Below, in pieces: positions 16,621-24,471 of a stretch of DNA of 64,000 bases. The stretch is from an uncultured Fidelibacterota bacterium. Lineage in GTDB: Bacteria > Fidelibacterota > Marinisomatia > Marinisomatales > TCS55. The position numbers were made by a program, and so were the translations under genes. Each line of letters opens with the position of its first letter. Position 1 is the first letter of the stretch. Location of the stretch: positions 186,001-250,000 of the forward strand of contig CACMQQ010000001.1 in assembly GCA_902615915.1 (NCBI GenBank), read 5' to 3'. Below the pieces are notes generated by a model. It did no database searches, was not told the DNA's origin, and saw only the letters and a program-made list of their open reading frames with translations.

Positions 16621-17336
16621 TGTGTTTTAATATTTTTTCTGATATTATAAATTAAACTATCTCCAGAGTATTCCCCATGGCACTCATCCGGTAGTAGCGC
16701 AGCAATATTCAGCATAACCTCTTTACCAATATGTTCTAGGGCCTTATCTCTTTCAGATTTATCAATTGGGAGCTTTAAGGGACCAAAAGATTTCCCAATC
16801 TTTATGGAAATTTTGGGTCTTATTCCATTTAAAATATAATTTATGGGGTTCTGCTTCAAACCATAAATACCAATTGGTAAGATCTTAACTTTTTCCATTG
16901 TCGATAAGTATACAACTCCAGGTTTTGCCTTTCGTAGTTTACTTGACTCAGTGTTGCCCTCGGGAAATATTCCTAGAATCTTATTTTGTTTTAACACTTT
17001 TCTGGCCTTTTTAATCGTTGAGGGTGCTAGTTGAGCTCTATTTGTTGGAATAAAACCATAAAGCCATAATCCTAAATTTTCATACCAATTTACTTCCATA
17101 TCGCTTGCAGCCAAGAAAGAAATAGGCTTTTTTATAGCTAATATAACTAAAGGTGGATCAAATACGGTAAAATGATTTCCAGCAATTATATAAGGCCCTT
17201 TTCTAGGGATATTCTTTTGACCTTTAATAGTAATTTTAAATAGTATTTTACCTAAAAAAAGAGCGATATAGCTTAGTAAATATCTAATCCATGCAGGTCT
17301 TGGTTTGTATTTGTCCAATCCTTTTTTTGGAGACAT
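16617..17336 (-). CDS. plsC: 1-acyl-sn-glycerol-3-phosphate acyltransferase
   Basis: 239 aa PlsC-family acyltransferase acting at the inner membrane in phosphatidic acid synthesis. The HX4D box is in IAGNHFTVFDPP (about residues 52-63) and the second motif is GIFPEGNTESS (about 126-136), where the usual Gly/Arg after PEG is Asn. An amphipathic N-terminal region (WIRYLLSYIALFLGKILF) gives membrane association. It is a separate paralogue from the acyltransferase of the ether-lipid cluster. Its stop overlaps the 49-aa gene start. Confidence 0.9.
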   Translation of the reverse strand: MSPKKGLDKYKPRPAWIRYLLSYIALFLGKILFKITIKGQKNIPRKGPYIIAGNHFTVFDPPLVILAIKKPISFLAASDMEVNWYENLGLWLYGFIPTNRAQLAPSTIKKARKVLKQNKILGIFPEGNTESSKLRKAKPGVVYLSTMEKVKILPIGIYGLKQNPINYILNGIRPKISIKIGKSFGPLKLPIDKSERDKALEHIGKEVMLNIAALLPDECHGEYSGDSLIYNIRKNIKTQ

Positions 17337-17345
17337 TATAATTTT

Positions 17346-18761
17346 TTAGTTTTTTTGATAATTTGATAAAATTAAAGCAATACAGGTATTTAATCTTTTA
17401 GCAAAAGGGATATGAATAAATTCATTTGGACCATGTGCATTCGAATTTGGTCCAAGTACTCCAGTAATTACAAATTGTGCTTGAGGGTATCTTTCTCCAA
17501 GCATACCCATAAAAGGTATTGTTCCACCCTCGCCCATAGCTCTAGCAGGTTTGCCAAATATTTCTTTAGATGATTCATTAATTGCATCATTTAGCCATGG
17601 CTTACAAGAAGGAGCATTCCAACCGTTCGCTGCCTTTTCCCATTTTATAGATACTTCACAACTGTTTGGTGGGTCACTAAGTAAAGTTTTTTCAACTTCT
17701 TGCATTGCTTTTTTAGAATCAGCTGTTGGAGGTAATCTGAACGAAAGATTTGCGGCAGAGAATGGCAATAAAACATTTCCTCCGTCCTTTATAGGTGGTA
17801 TTCCATCAATACCAATGACAGTCATGGTGGGCCTCCAAGTCCTGTTTAGCATGGACTCATATGAATCGGATGTTGACGGTTTAGTGTTGCCATACCAAGG
17901 AAACTCTTTTTCCCAATTTCCGAGACATTGAACCATTTCGAAAGCTTGGACCTTTCGTTCGTCTGGTATCTCTACATTTAAGTTCTCAAGATCTATTTTT
18001 CCAGTATCAGAATCTTCTAATCTACTTATTAATTTATTTAAAAGCCTAAAAGGAGATGGAACTACTCCACTTGCACTACCAGAATGAACTCCTTCTTTTA
18101 AAACGTTAATTTGAAGCTTGCATGCTATCATTCCTCTCAAAGAAACGGTCGACCAAAATTGTTCATAATTTCCGGCGCCCGAATCCAAACATATAACAAG
18201 ATCGACATCTCCTATAATATTTTTGCAATCTTCCATATAATAAGGTAGATCTGGAGATCCGCTCTCTTCGCAAAATTCTATTAAAATAATTATTCTTGGA
18301 AGGGAAACTCCCTGCTTGATTAAAGAATTCACAGCGGCAATGCAAGCAAACAGAGCATACCCATCGTCAGCGCCACCTCTTCCGTATAGTTTATCCTCTT
18401 GGATAACTGGTTTCCATGGTCCCAGATCATCTCTCCATCCATCCATTTCAGGTTGTTTATCTAAGTGCCCATACATTAAAACATTGCCCTCTTTATCACC
18501 AGGAATATCAATTAATATAAGAGGTGTCTTACCGTTCGCTTTTTTTATATGGAATTCGCTTTTTTCAGGCGCATGCTTTTTTGCCCATTTCACTGCATTC
18601 TTTAGCACCTTTTCCATATATCCATTCTCTTCCCAATTTTTATCAAAAGCGGGTGATTTATTGGGTATCTTAATATATTCAACAAGCTCTGGTATTATTT
18701 CATCATTCCAAAAATTGTCAACATATGATGATATTTTTGAGGATATATTAGATTTGTTCAT
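17346..18761 (-). CDS. M20 family metallopeptidase (carnosinase/CPG2-like dipeptidase)
   Basis: 471 aa zinc peptidase of the M20 family. Metal ligands: His in VLMYGHLDKQPEMDG (about residues 106-120), Asp in YGRGGADDGYALF, and the Glu pair in IEFCEESGSPDL; GEGGTIPFMGMLGERYPQAQ and VLGPNSNAHGPNEFI are the C-terminal catalytic-domain motifs, with the last His. A lid/dimerisation domain lies between about 220 and 360 (LRGMIACKLQINVLKEGVHSG). No signal peptide, so it hydrolyses imported di- or tripeptides in the cytoplasm. It lies 9 bases before plsC and 13 after ssb. Confidence 0.93.
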   Translation of the reverse strand: MNKSNISSKISSYVDNFWNDEIIPELVEYIKIPNKSPAFDKNWEENGYMEKVLKNAVKWAKKHAPEKSEFHIKKANGKTPLILIDIPGDKEGNVLMYGHLDKQPEMDGWRDDLGPWKPVIQEDKLYGRGGADDGYALFACIAAVNSLIKQGVSLPRIIILIEFCEESGSPDLPYYMEDCKNIIGDVDLVICLDSGAGNYEQFWSTVSLRGMIACKLQINVLKEGVHSGSASGVVPSPFRLLNKLISRLEDSDTGKIDLENLNVEIPDERKVQAFEMVQCLGNWEKEFPWYGNTKPSTSDSYESMLNRTWRPTMTVIGIDGIPPIKDGGNVLLPFSAANLSFRLPPTADSKKAMQEVEKTLLSDPPNSCEVSIKWEKAANGWNAPSCKPWLNDAINESSKEIFGKPARAMGEGGTIPFMGMLGERYPQAQFVITGVLGPNSNAHGPNEFIHIPFAKRLNTCIALILSNYQKN

Positions 18762-18774
18762 TTAATATTTGGGC

Positions 18775-19212
18775 TTAAAAAGGAAGGTCATCATCAATTT
18801 CTTCAGTAGATGGCCCAGAGTTTTGTTGATTTATAGGTTGTGATGGTGAATTATTTGATTCCATCTTTCTGCCGAGCATAGTGAATTGTTCACATACTAC
18901 TTCTGTTGTATATCGCTTAACTCCATTATTATCTTCCCAGTTTCTCGTTTGGAGCTTGCCTTCAGTATATATTAATTGGCCTTTTTTCAATAGATCACCA
19001 GCCAGTTCAGCAGATTTGCCAAACATAACGCAGCGATGCCATTCAGTCTTATCTTGAATCTCTCCATTAGAATCTTTCCAGGATTCATTAGTGGCTAGAG
19101 TAAAGTTTGCTACTGCAGCACCTGATGGGGTGAATCTTGACTCAGGATTTCCACCCAAGTGACCAATCAATACAACTTTGTTGACACTACCTTTTTGCAT
19201 TTTAATCCTCAC
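18775..19212 (-). CDS. ssb: Single-stranded DNA-binding protein
   Basis: 145 aa with one OB-fold (about residues 5-110: NKVVLIGHLGGNPESRFTPS, WHRCVMFGKSAELAGDLLKK, GKLQTRNWEDNNGVKRYTTE) and a flexible Asn/Gln/Ser linker ending in DDDLPF, the acidic tip that recruits repair and replication proteins. The track's first codon starts MRIKMQKGSVNKV; the second ATG (MQKGSVNKVVLIG) is also plausible. It is the first gene of a leftward block that includes the M20 peptidase and acyltransferase. Confidence 0.96.
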   Translation of the reverse strand: MRIKMQKGSVNKVVLIGHLGGNPESRFTPSGAAVANFTLATNESWKDSNGEIQDKTEWHRCVMFGKSAELAGDLLKKGQLIYTEGKLQTRNWEDNNGVKRYTTEVVCEQFTMLGRKMESNNSPSQPINQQNSGPSTEEIDDDLPF

Positions 19213-19282
19213 ATGTTTAAATCTAAGATTATAATTTAAAATTTAATGTATCATGTCGCTATATCAATTTTAAAAAATTAAA

Positions 19283-20050
19283 TTACAAAAGATAAGGCAG
19301 TAGAGCTTTTCTATCTTTAGGATAATCTTGAAATTTTTGATTGTACCATTTGTGGGTTGATAGCGCTCGTGGTATTAGATTTGCCAAAGTCCACACAAAA
19401 AATGAAAACCCAGCAAATGATAATACCATAATTGCCCAACCTAACCATTCCAGTATTTCACCAAGATAATTTGGGCATGATATGTAATTAAAAAGCTTTC
19501 CATTTGGAATGCTGTACTCACCCTTTCCATCTTTTCTTAGCTTAAATAGAATATTATCAGATGATATATTAATTATGAACCCAGTAAAAAAAGTTATCAT
19601 ACCCCCAACAAACTGAATTGAATAGAGCCAGGAAAGTGAGTAAGGGTCTCTTAAAAAAAAGATCCATTCGGCGTTTATAGAAGTATTTATAATGTTAAAT
19701 CCTCCAGCTAAAAACGCGATAGAAAGTGGCATTTTCTTGTGCGAAATCTTTGCCCTAAATGGCCATATCATGCTCCTATGAAAGTAATGTAAGATCCAAA
19801 AACATGCCATTATTAAGCTCACTGTTCTTAACCCATTTTTCAATGATAATAAAGCAAAAATTGTCATCAAGATCCAGCTTGGCATTTCCATAGCAATCCA
19901 TCCCAGTCTAGCAGGAATTCGTATTCCCCATCCCTCTTGATCATGTTTACCATATGGTGCTTTAACGAAATTTAAAATAACAAAAACCAATAAAGATAAA
20001 AGAGTCCAAGCTGTAATAATTAAATTGAAATTTGAATAATTAAATATCAT
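19283..20050 (-). CDS. Steroid 5-alpha-reductase-like membrane protein (SRD5A/DET2 type)
   Basis: About 255 aa. The track starts at a TTG (20062); the ATG at 20050 gives MIFNYSNFNLIITAW and is preferred. Six to seven membrane helices are visible. The C-terminal half follows eukaryotic 5-alpha-reductases closely: GFIINISSDNILFKLRKDG, a Tyr-x-Ile-Pro-x-Gly segment, LFNYISCPNYLGEILEWLGW and the end STHKWYNQKFQDYPKDRKAL. These cover the NADPH- and substrate-binding region, and the SRD5A Asn/Glu/Tyr residues appear intact. The family reduces a carbon-carbon double bond next to a ketone in steroids or related lipids. It overlaps the 3-beta-HSD-like gene by 11 bases. Substrate unknown; bacterial steroid or isoprenoid reduction are candidates. 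Confidence 0.85.
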   Translation of the reverse strand: MIFNYSNFNLIITAWTLLSLLVFVILNFVKAPYGKHDQEGWGIRIPARLGWIAMEMPSWILMTIFALLSLKNGLRTVSLIMACFWILHYFHRSMIWPFRAKISHKKMPLSIAFLAGGFNIINTSINAEWIFFLRDPYSLSWLYSIQFVGGMITFFTGFIINISSDNILFKLRKDGKGEYSIPNGKLFNYISCPNYLGEILEWLGWAIMVLSFAGFSFFVWTLANLIPRALSTHKWYNQKFQDYPKDRKALLPYLL

Positions 20051-21023
20051 GCTCAGAATCAAACCAAGATAGTGTATCGGAGATTGTTGAATGGATACTG
20101 CGAGGCTTATGATTTAGCTCTTTTTTGGCTAGTTCGTAGCTAATTTTTAAGCACTGATTTTTAAGTGTGTAAATACTTCCCAAATTTATTAGCTCCCTTT
20201 TTTTTGTTAATAAGGACCACAGCTTTGAGAATGGAAGAATAATGTACAAAAAAAGAAATGGTATTTCACCATAGTATATTTTTTTATCAATCTTTTCTTG
20301 AATTATAATTGATAAATCCTTGAAGGATTGCCATCTTCCTGAAATAATATAGTTTTGTCCTTTTTTGCCATGTCTGACACATTTTATGGCAGCAGAACAC
20401 ACATCCCTTACATCTACCCAATTGTAACCTGCTTTGATAGCAAGAGGCATTCTTTTATTTTTTATATCCATAATCACTTGACCCATCCTGCTAGGTTTAT
20501 AATCATAGGGCCCTATAACGCCAGTTGGGTGTAATATGCTAGCATCTAGCCCTTTTTCTACAGCTTTATATACTTCTTTTTGAGCCATGGCCTTAGTTAA
20601 ATCATAAGAAGATGCTGACTGAGTATCTACTAGCTTTCTTTTTTCATCAAGAACAGTTTGATAGGGGAATTGGTTAAAAGCGTGAATACTAGAAAAATAG
20701 ATCAGTTTATTCATTTTTGATTTTAAAGCAGCATTACAAATGGATTTTGTACCCTCAACATTTACTTTTTTCATGTTTTTGTAATCCACTCTTTCTTGTG
20801 CAACAATCGCTGCAAGATGAAAAACAACGTCACAACCGATCATAGCATTTGCCAAATTAGGCTCGTCAAAAATACTAACATAAATTTTTTCAACATCTAA
20901 ACAGTCAATTGACCTAGTATCATTATTAACTAAACATTTTACGGTCCAATTATCTTTTAATAAATAGCGAACCAGGCAGGACCCTAAATGGCCTGAAGCA
21001 CCAGTTATAAATGCATTTTTCAT
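20040..21023 (-). CDS. NAD-dependent epimerase/3-beta-HSD-like extended SDR
   Basis: About 327 aa. The track starts at TTG (21041), but the ATG at 21023 places the Rossmann motif correctly: MKNAFITGASGHLGSCLVRY. Other motifs are VFHLAAIVAQ, the catalytic YDLTKAMAQKEV (YxxxK, about residue 145) and LHPTGVIGPYDY. The C-terminal half has a hydrophobic stretch (PFLFLYIILPFSKLWSLL, about 250-267) that may give membrane association, as in 3-beta-hydroxysteroid dehydrogenases and related dihydroflavonol-reductase-like SDRs. It is the first gene of a two-gene unit with the 5-alpha-reductase-like gene, so both probably act in one pathway. Exact substrate not determinable. Confidence 0.83.
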   Translation of the reverse strand: MKNAFITGASGHLGSCLVRYLLKDNWTVKCLVNNDTRSIDCLDVEKIYVSIFDEPNLANAMIGCDVVFHLAAIVAQERVDYKNMKKVNVEGTKSICNAALKSKMNKLIYFSSIHAFNQFPYQTVLDEKRKLVDTQSASSYDLTKAMAQKEVYKAVEKGLDASILHPTGVIGPYDYKPSRMGQVIMDIKNKRMPLAIKAGYNWVDVRDVCSAAIKCVRHGKKGQNYIISGRWQSFKDLSIIIQEKIDKKIYYGEIPFLFLYIILPFSKLWSLLTKKRELINLGSIYTLKNQCLKISYELAKKELNHKPRSIHSTISDTLSWFDSEHDI

Positions 21024-21125
21024 GTATTTATAATAACGCAAATAAATCTTTGTGATTTCATTAAATAAAAAAAAATTTGTTTTTTTTTAAAAAAACGTTG
21101 TTTATTAGTTTATTTTTAGTTTAAT

Positions 21126-21169
21126 GTCTTTGAGAAAAGACTTACTAAAGCCGAGGTAAGACAGGCTTT
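21126..21169 (+). promoter_or_regulatory. Structured leader (hairpin plus H-type pseudoknot) upstream of susC
   Basis: GTCTTT-GAGA-AAAGAC (21126-21141) is a six-pair hairpin with a GNRA-type loop. Right after it, CTTAC (21141-21145) can pair with GTAAG (21156-21160), while AAAGCC (21147-21152) can pair with GGCTTT (21164-21169); the two helices interleave as an H-type pseudoknot, and the second is followed by a short T-run. The block ends 29 bases before the ribosome-binding site. It may be a small riboswitch, an attenuator or a stability element. Pairings were found by eye. Confidence 0.4.
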
Positions 21170-21197
21170 TTATGTACATTTTTGATATTAAAACAGT

Positions 21198-21203
21198 GGA
21201 GGG
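21198..21203 (+). promoter_or_regulatory. Ribosome-binding site deciding the susC start
   Basis: GGAGGG lies 10 bases before the ATG at 21214. It selects this ATG (MRKSFALIAATF, a proper signal peptide) over the track's ATG at 21172, which would add 14 residues and has no such site. Confidence 0.75.
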
Positions 21204-21213
21204 CACTAATAAA

Positions 21214-24200
21214 ATGAGAAAATCATTTGCCTTAATTGCAGCTACTTTTCTTATGATACCAGGGTTTTTGCTTGCGCAAATTCAAGTATCTGGAACTGTA
21301 ACTGACGCTCAGACAGGTGACAAGCTTGTAGGAGCAAACGTTATTGTAGAGGGAACCGATACGGGTACATCTACTGACGTTGATGGTAACTATTCTGTTA
21401 CTGTCCCAGCCGGATTAACATCGGCAAAATTAACAGCACGTTATATTGGATATAAGCAATCCACAGTGACTGTTAGTGAATCAGGAACTACTGATTTCAA
21501 TCTTCAAGAAGATGTTTTGAAGATGGATGCAGTCATGGTTACTGGTGTTGCTGGAGAATTAACAAAGACCAAAACACCTTTTGCGATTGATAAGATCGAC
21601 TCTGATGTTCTTGAGCTTGCTCCATCAACTACCGTTGAATCAATGATTAGGGGTAAATCAGCAGGTGTTAAAGTTGTAAAGGGTTCTGGTGAGCCAGGCT
21701 ATGCAGCTTCAGTACAATTAAGAGGCGCTACCAGTATTAATGCAAGTGGACGTTCACAAGCTCCTTTATATATTGTTGATGGAATTATCATTGATCCTTC
21801 TGTTTCAGGAAGTCCTATGGGTGATATTAGCCCTGATGATGTTCAAAGCATTGAAATCATTAAAGGTGCTTCTGGAGCTTCCGAGTACGGTGCACGTGCA
21901 GCTAATGGTGTTATTGCTATTACAACAAAGCGTGGCTCTGAACTTGGTCTAGGACAAACCAGATTTAACTATAAGATGGAACAAGGTTATAACCAGCTTC
22001 AAGGTTCAATTAAAACCAATGGATCACACTTTTTCAAGATTGATCCAGCTACAGGATATATGATTGACAATGATTCAGGTTTACCATTTGATCCACGTGA
22101 CAATACTAAGAGTCCAATTCCAGAAAATTATTCTGATAGCTCTTGGGCAAATGGTTACTATTTTTCAACTAAACCATACAAGTATGTAGCAACTGGTGAT
22201 CCAACAGATGGCAGTCCAAAATTACTACCAGACAATGGTGGAAGACCTGGATACGATCATGTTCAGCGTATGTACTCTGATGGTGATTACACAAAGCATA
22301 CCTTCTCAATGAGTAGAAATGCAGAATCCTTCAATGTATTTGTTGGTCTTTCTAGTCAAGGAGAAGACGGTGTATTTGGTGATTTCATCGATGGTTTTAC
22401 AAGAAATACATTTCGTTTAAATACTGACGTTAGTCTACCAGCTGGTATCAAGCTTGGTTTTAGCTCACTTCTTTCTCGTTCATTGAAAGAAGAAGCAAGC
22501 GCTGCCGCTTTCTTTGATGTAACATTCTTCCCATGGGATGTTGATATCTTAGCGAAAGATTCAGACGGGCAATACTATATTCAGCCAGATCCTCGCAACG
22601 AAGAAGAGGCTAACCCAGTTTATCAGATTGCATACAATGATCGTTTAAGCACTCGTGACAGAGTCTTACTTGGTTCTAACTTTAGCTGGTCAATGACACC
22701 ATCATTGAAAGCAGTTGGTTCGCTAAGTTATGATCGTTCAGCAAGACTATGGAGCAACTCATATCCAAAGGGTTGGTTAACAATTACTCCTAGTCCAAAC
22801 TTTAATGATGGTAATCTTACAAAGTCTAACACCAATGAGCAGTCAATCAATGGTGACATTGGTATTAACTATGCTACTCAAGTTGGTGAAGCTGATATTA
22901 TTGTAAGAGGTCGTTATAATTACGAATCTTATGACTATGTTTATCGCAGTGGAAATGCTTGGAACTTAGCTGTTGGCGATGTTCCACAGTTAGAAACTGG
23001 AGCAGATAAGACCGTAAGTTCATCAAACCAGACTGTGAATTCAGATGGTTTCAATATCGGCGGTCAAATTGATCTTCTTGATAGATATATCATTGACTTA
23101 AGCTTAAGACAGGATCGTAGTTCTTTGTTCGGTCCACAAAATCGTGAGAATAGCTACTACAAGTTCAGTGGAGCTTATCGCTTGAGTGAAGAATCTTTTT
23201 GGGGACCTTTAAAAGGCTTATTACCGGAGTTTAAGTTCAGATTCAGCAGTGGTACTGCTGGTGTAAGACCTGCGTTTTCTCAGCAATATGAGACCTGGTC
23301 AGTATCTGGTGGTAATATTTCTAAGGGCGCTCTTGGAAACAAAGATCTTAAGCCACAAACAACAACCGAAACCGAATTTGGTGTTGATTTTAGTTTATTA
23401 GATCGTGTTTCAGTTGAGCTTACTTCTTCAAGCACTTTGAATGAAGACCAGTTGTTACCAGTACCATTGGCAGGATTTTATGGATATAGCAGTCAGTGGC
23501 AAAATGCCGGTACATTAGAAGCTGAAGCTTTAGAATTATCAGTTAACGGTTACGTTCTTAACACTAGAGATATGTCATTATCTCTAGGTTTTAACTATGA
23601 TACTTATGATCAAAAACTAACCGAATTCAATATGCCTGCTTACTTAACAAGTAGTGGCAGTGGTCAGACTGTTTTTTATATGAAAAACAATACACAGTAT
23701 GCATCATTCTGGGGAACCAAGTGGGCTACCGGTGTAGATCATCTTCCAAAAGCTGATCAAGCTAGCATCAGCCAGTTTGCTACAAACAGCGATGGCTATT
23801 TAGTTTGGGTTGGTGATGGCAATAAGGTAACTGAAGGTATTTCTAAGACCTTATGGGGAAGAACCTCAACAGGTTTAAGTCAGACCTATAACTGGGGACG
23901 TCCAATTCAGTTTGTTGATTCCGATGGAAATTCTCTTCACCAAATTGGTACATCAGTACCTGATTTTGGATACTCATTCAACGCAAACTTCAGATTCCAA
24001 GGATTATCTGTTTATGCAATGTTTGATGGCCAAAGCGGTGGTAACATCTACAATCATACAAGACAGTGGGGAGCTAGAGAAGCTGCTACTGGTGACGTAG
24101 ATCAGTATGGAAAGTCAGAAGCTGAGATGAAGCCTACTATTTACTATCGTGATCTTTATCATGTGAATGCAGCTAATGATTATTACGTTGAAGATGCATC

Positions 24201-24453
24201 ATATATGAAGCTTCGGGAACTTTCTGTAAAGTATAACGTTAGTAGTCTCGTTGATTTAAGATCAGTCGGTATTAACGGCTTACAAGTTGGTATTGTTGGA
24301 CGCAACCTTATCACCTGGACTGACTACCAAGGATATGATCCTGAAGTAGGGTACGGTGGTGGAACTCTAGGTTCAGCAGTAAATGCTCGTGTAGACTCAT
24401 ACGGCTATCCTAACTACAGAACTTTCTCGTTTACATTAGATGTAGACTTTTAA
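21214..24453 (+). CDS. SusC/RagA-family TonB-dependent outer-membrane transporter
   Basis: 1079 aa from the ATG at 21214, a normal length for SusC. A signal peptide (MRKSFALIAATFLMIPGFLLAQ) is followed by a carboxypeptidase-regulatory-like domain (about residues 25-100: QVSGTVTDAQTGDKLVGANV), the plug domain (ESMIRGKSAGVKVVKGSG, YIVDGIIIDPSV, SIEIIKGASGASEYGARAAN) and a 22-strand barrel to the C-terminal aromatic end FSFTLDVDF. It imports a large ligand (oligosaccharide, peptide or protein fragment) with energy from TonB. Followed 18 bases later by the SusD partner. Codon use is richer in GC-ending codons than in neighbours, suggesting high expression. Confidence 0.96.
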   Translation: MRKSFALIAATFLMIPGFLLAQIQVSGTVTDAQTGDKLVGANVIVEGTDTGTSTDVDGNYSVTVPAGLTSAKLTARYIGYKQSTVTVSESGTTDFNLQEDVLKMDAVMVTGVAGELTKTKTPFAIDKIDSDVLELAPSTTVESMIRGKSAGVKVVKGSGEPGYAASVQLRGATSINASGRSQAPLYIVDGIIIDPSVSGSPMGDISPDDVQSIEIIKGASGASEYGARAANGVIAITTKRGSELGLGQTRFNYKMEQGYNQLQGSIKTNGSHFFKIDPATGYMIDNDSGLPFDPRDNTKSPIPENYSDSSWANGYYFSTKPYKYVATGDPTDGSPKLLPDNGGRPGYDHVQRMYSDGDYTKHTFSMSRNAESFNVFVGLSSQGEDGVFGDFIDGFTRNTFRLNTDVSLPAGIKLGFSSLLSRSLKEEASAAAFFDVTFFPWDVDILAKDSDGQYYIQPDPRNEEEANPVYQIAYNDRLSTRDRVLLGSNFSWSMTPSLKAVGSLSYDRSARLWSNSYPKGWLTITPSPNFNDGNLTKSNTNEQSINGDIGINYATQVGEADIIVRGRYNYESYDYVYRSGNAWNLAVGDVPQLETGADKTVSSSNQTVNSDGFNIGGQIDLLDRYIIDLSLRQDRSSLFGPQNRENSYYKFSGAYRLSEESFWGPLKGLLPEFKFRFSSGTAGVRPAFSQQYETWSVSGGNISKGALGNKDLKPQTTTETEFGVDFSLLDRVSVELTSSSTLNEDQLLPVPLAGFYGYSSQWQNAGTLEAEALELSVNGYVLNTRDMSLSLGFNYDTYDQKLTEFNMPAYLTSSGSGQTVFYMKNNTQYASFWGTKWATGVDHLPKADQASISQFATNSDGYLVWVGDGNKVTEGISKTLWGRTSTGLSQTYNWGRPIQFVDSDGNSLHQIGTSVPDFGYSFNANFRFQGLSVYAMFDGQSGGNIYNHTRQWGAREAATGDVDQYGKSEAEMKPTIYYRDLYHVNAANDYYVEDASYMKLRELSVKYNVSSLVDLRSVGINGLQVGIVGRNLITWTDYQGYDPEVGYGGGTLGSAVNARVDSYGYPNYRTFSFTLDVDF

Positions 24454-24471
24454 GAGTAGGAGAAGATTAAA

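Noticed and set aside
21172-21213. SusC start at ATG 21172
   Set aside because: The ATG at 21214 has the GGAGGG site and a proper signal peptide; the earlier ATG lies at the 3' edge of the structured leader.
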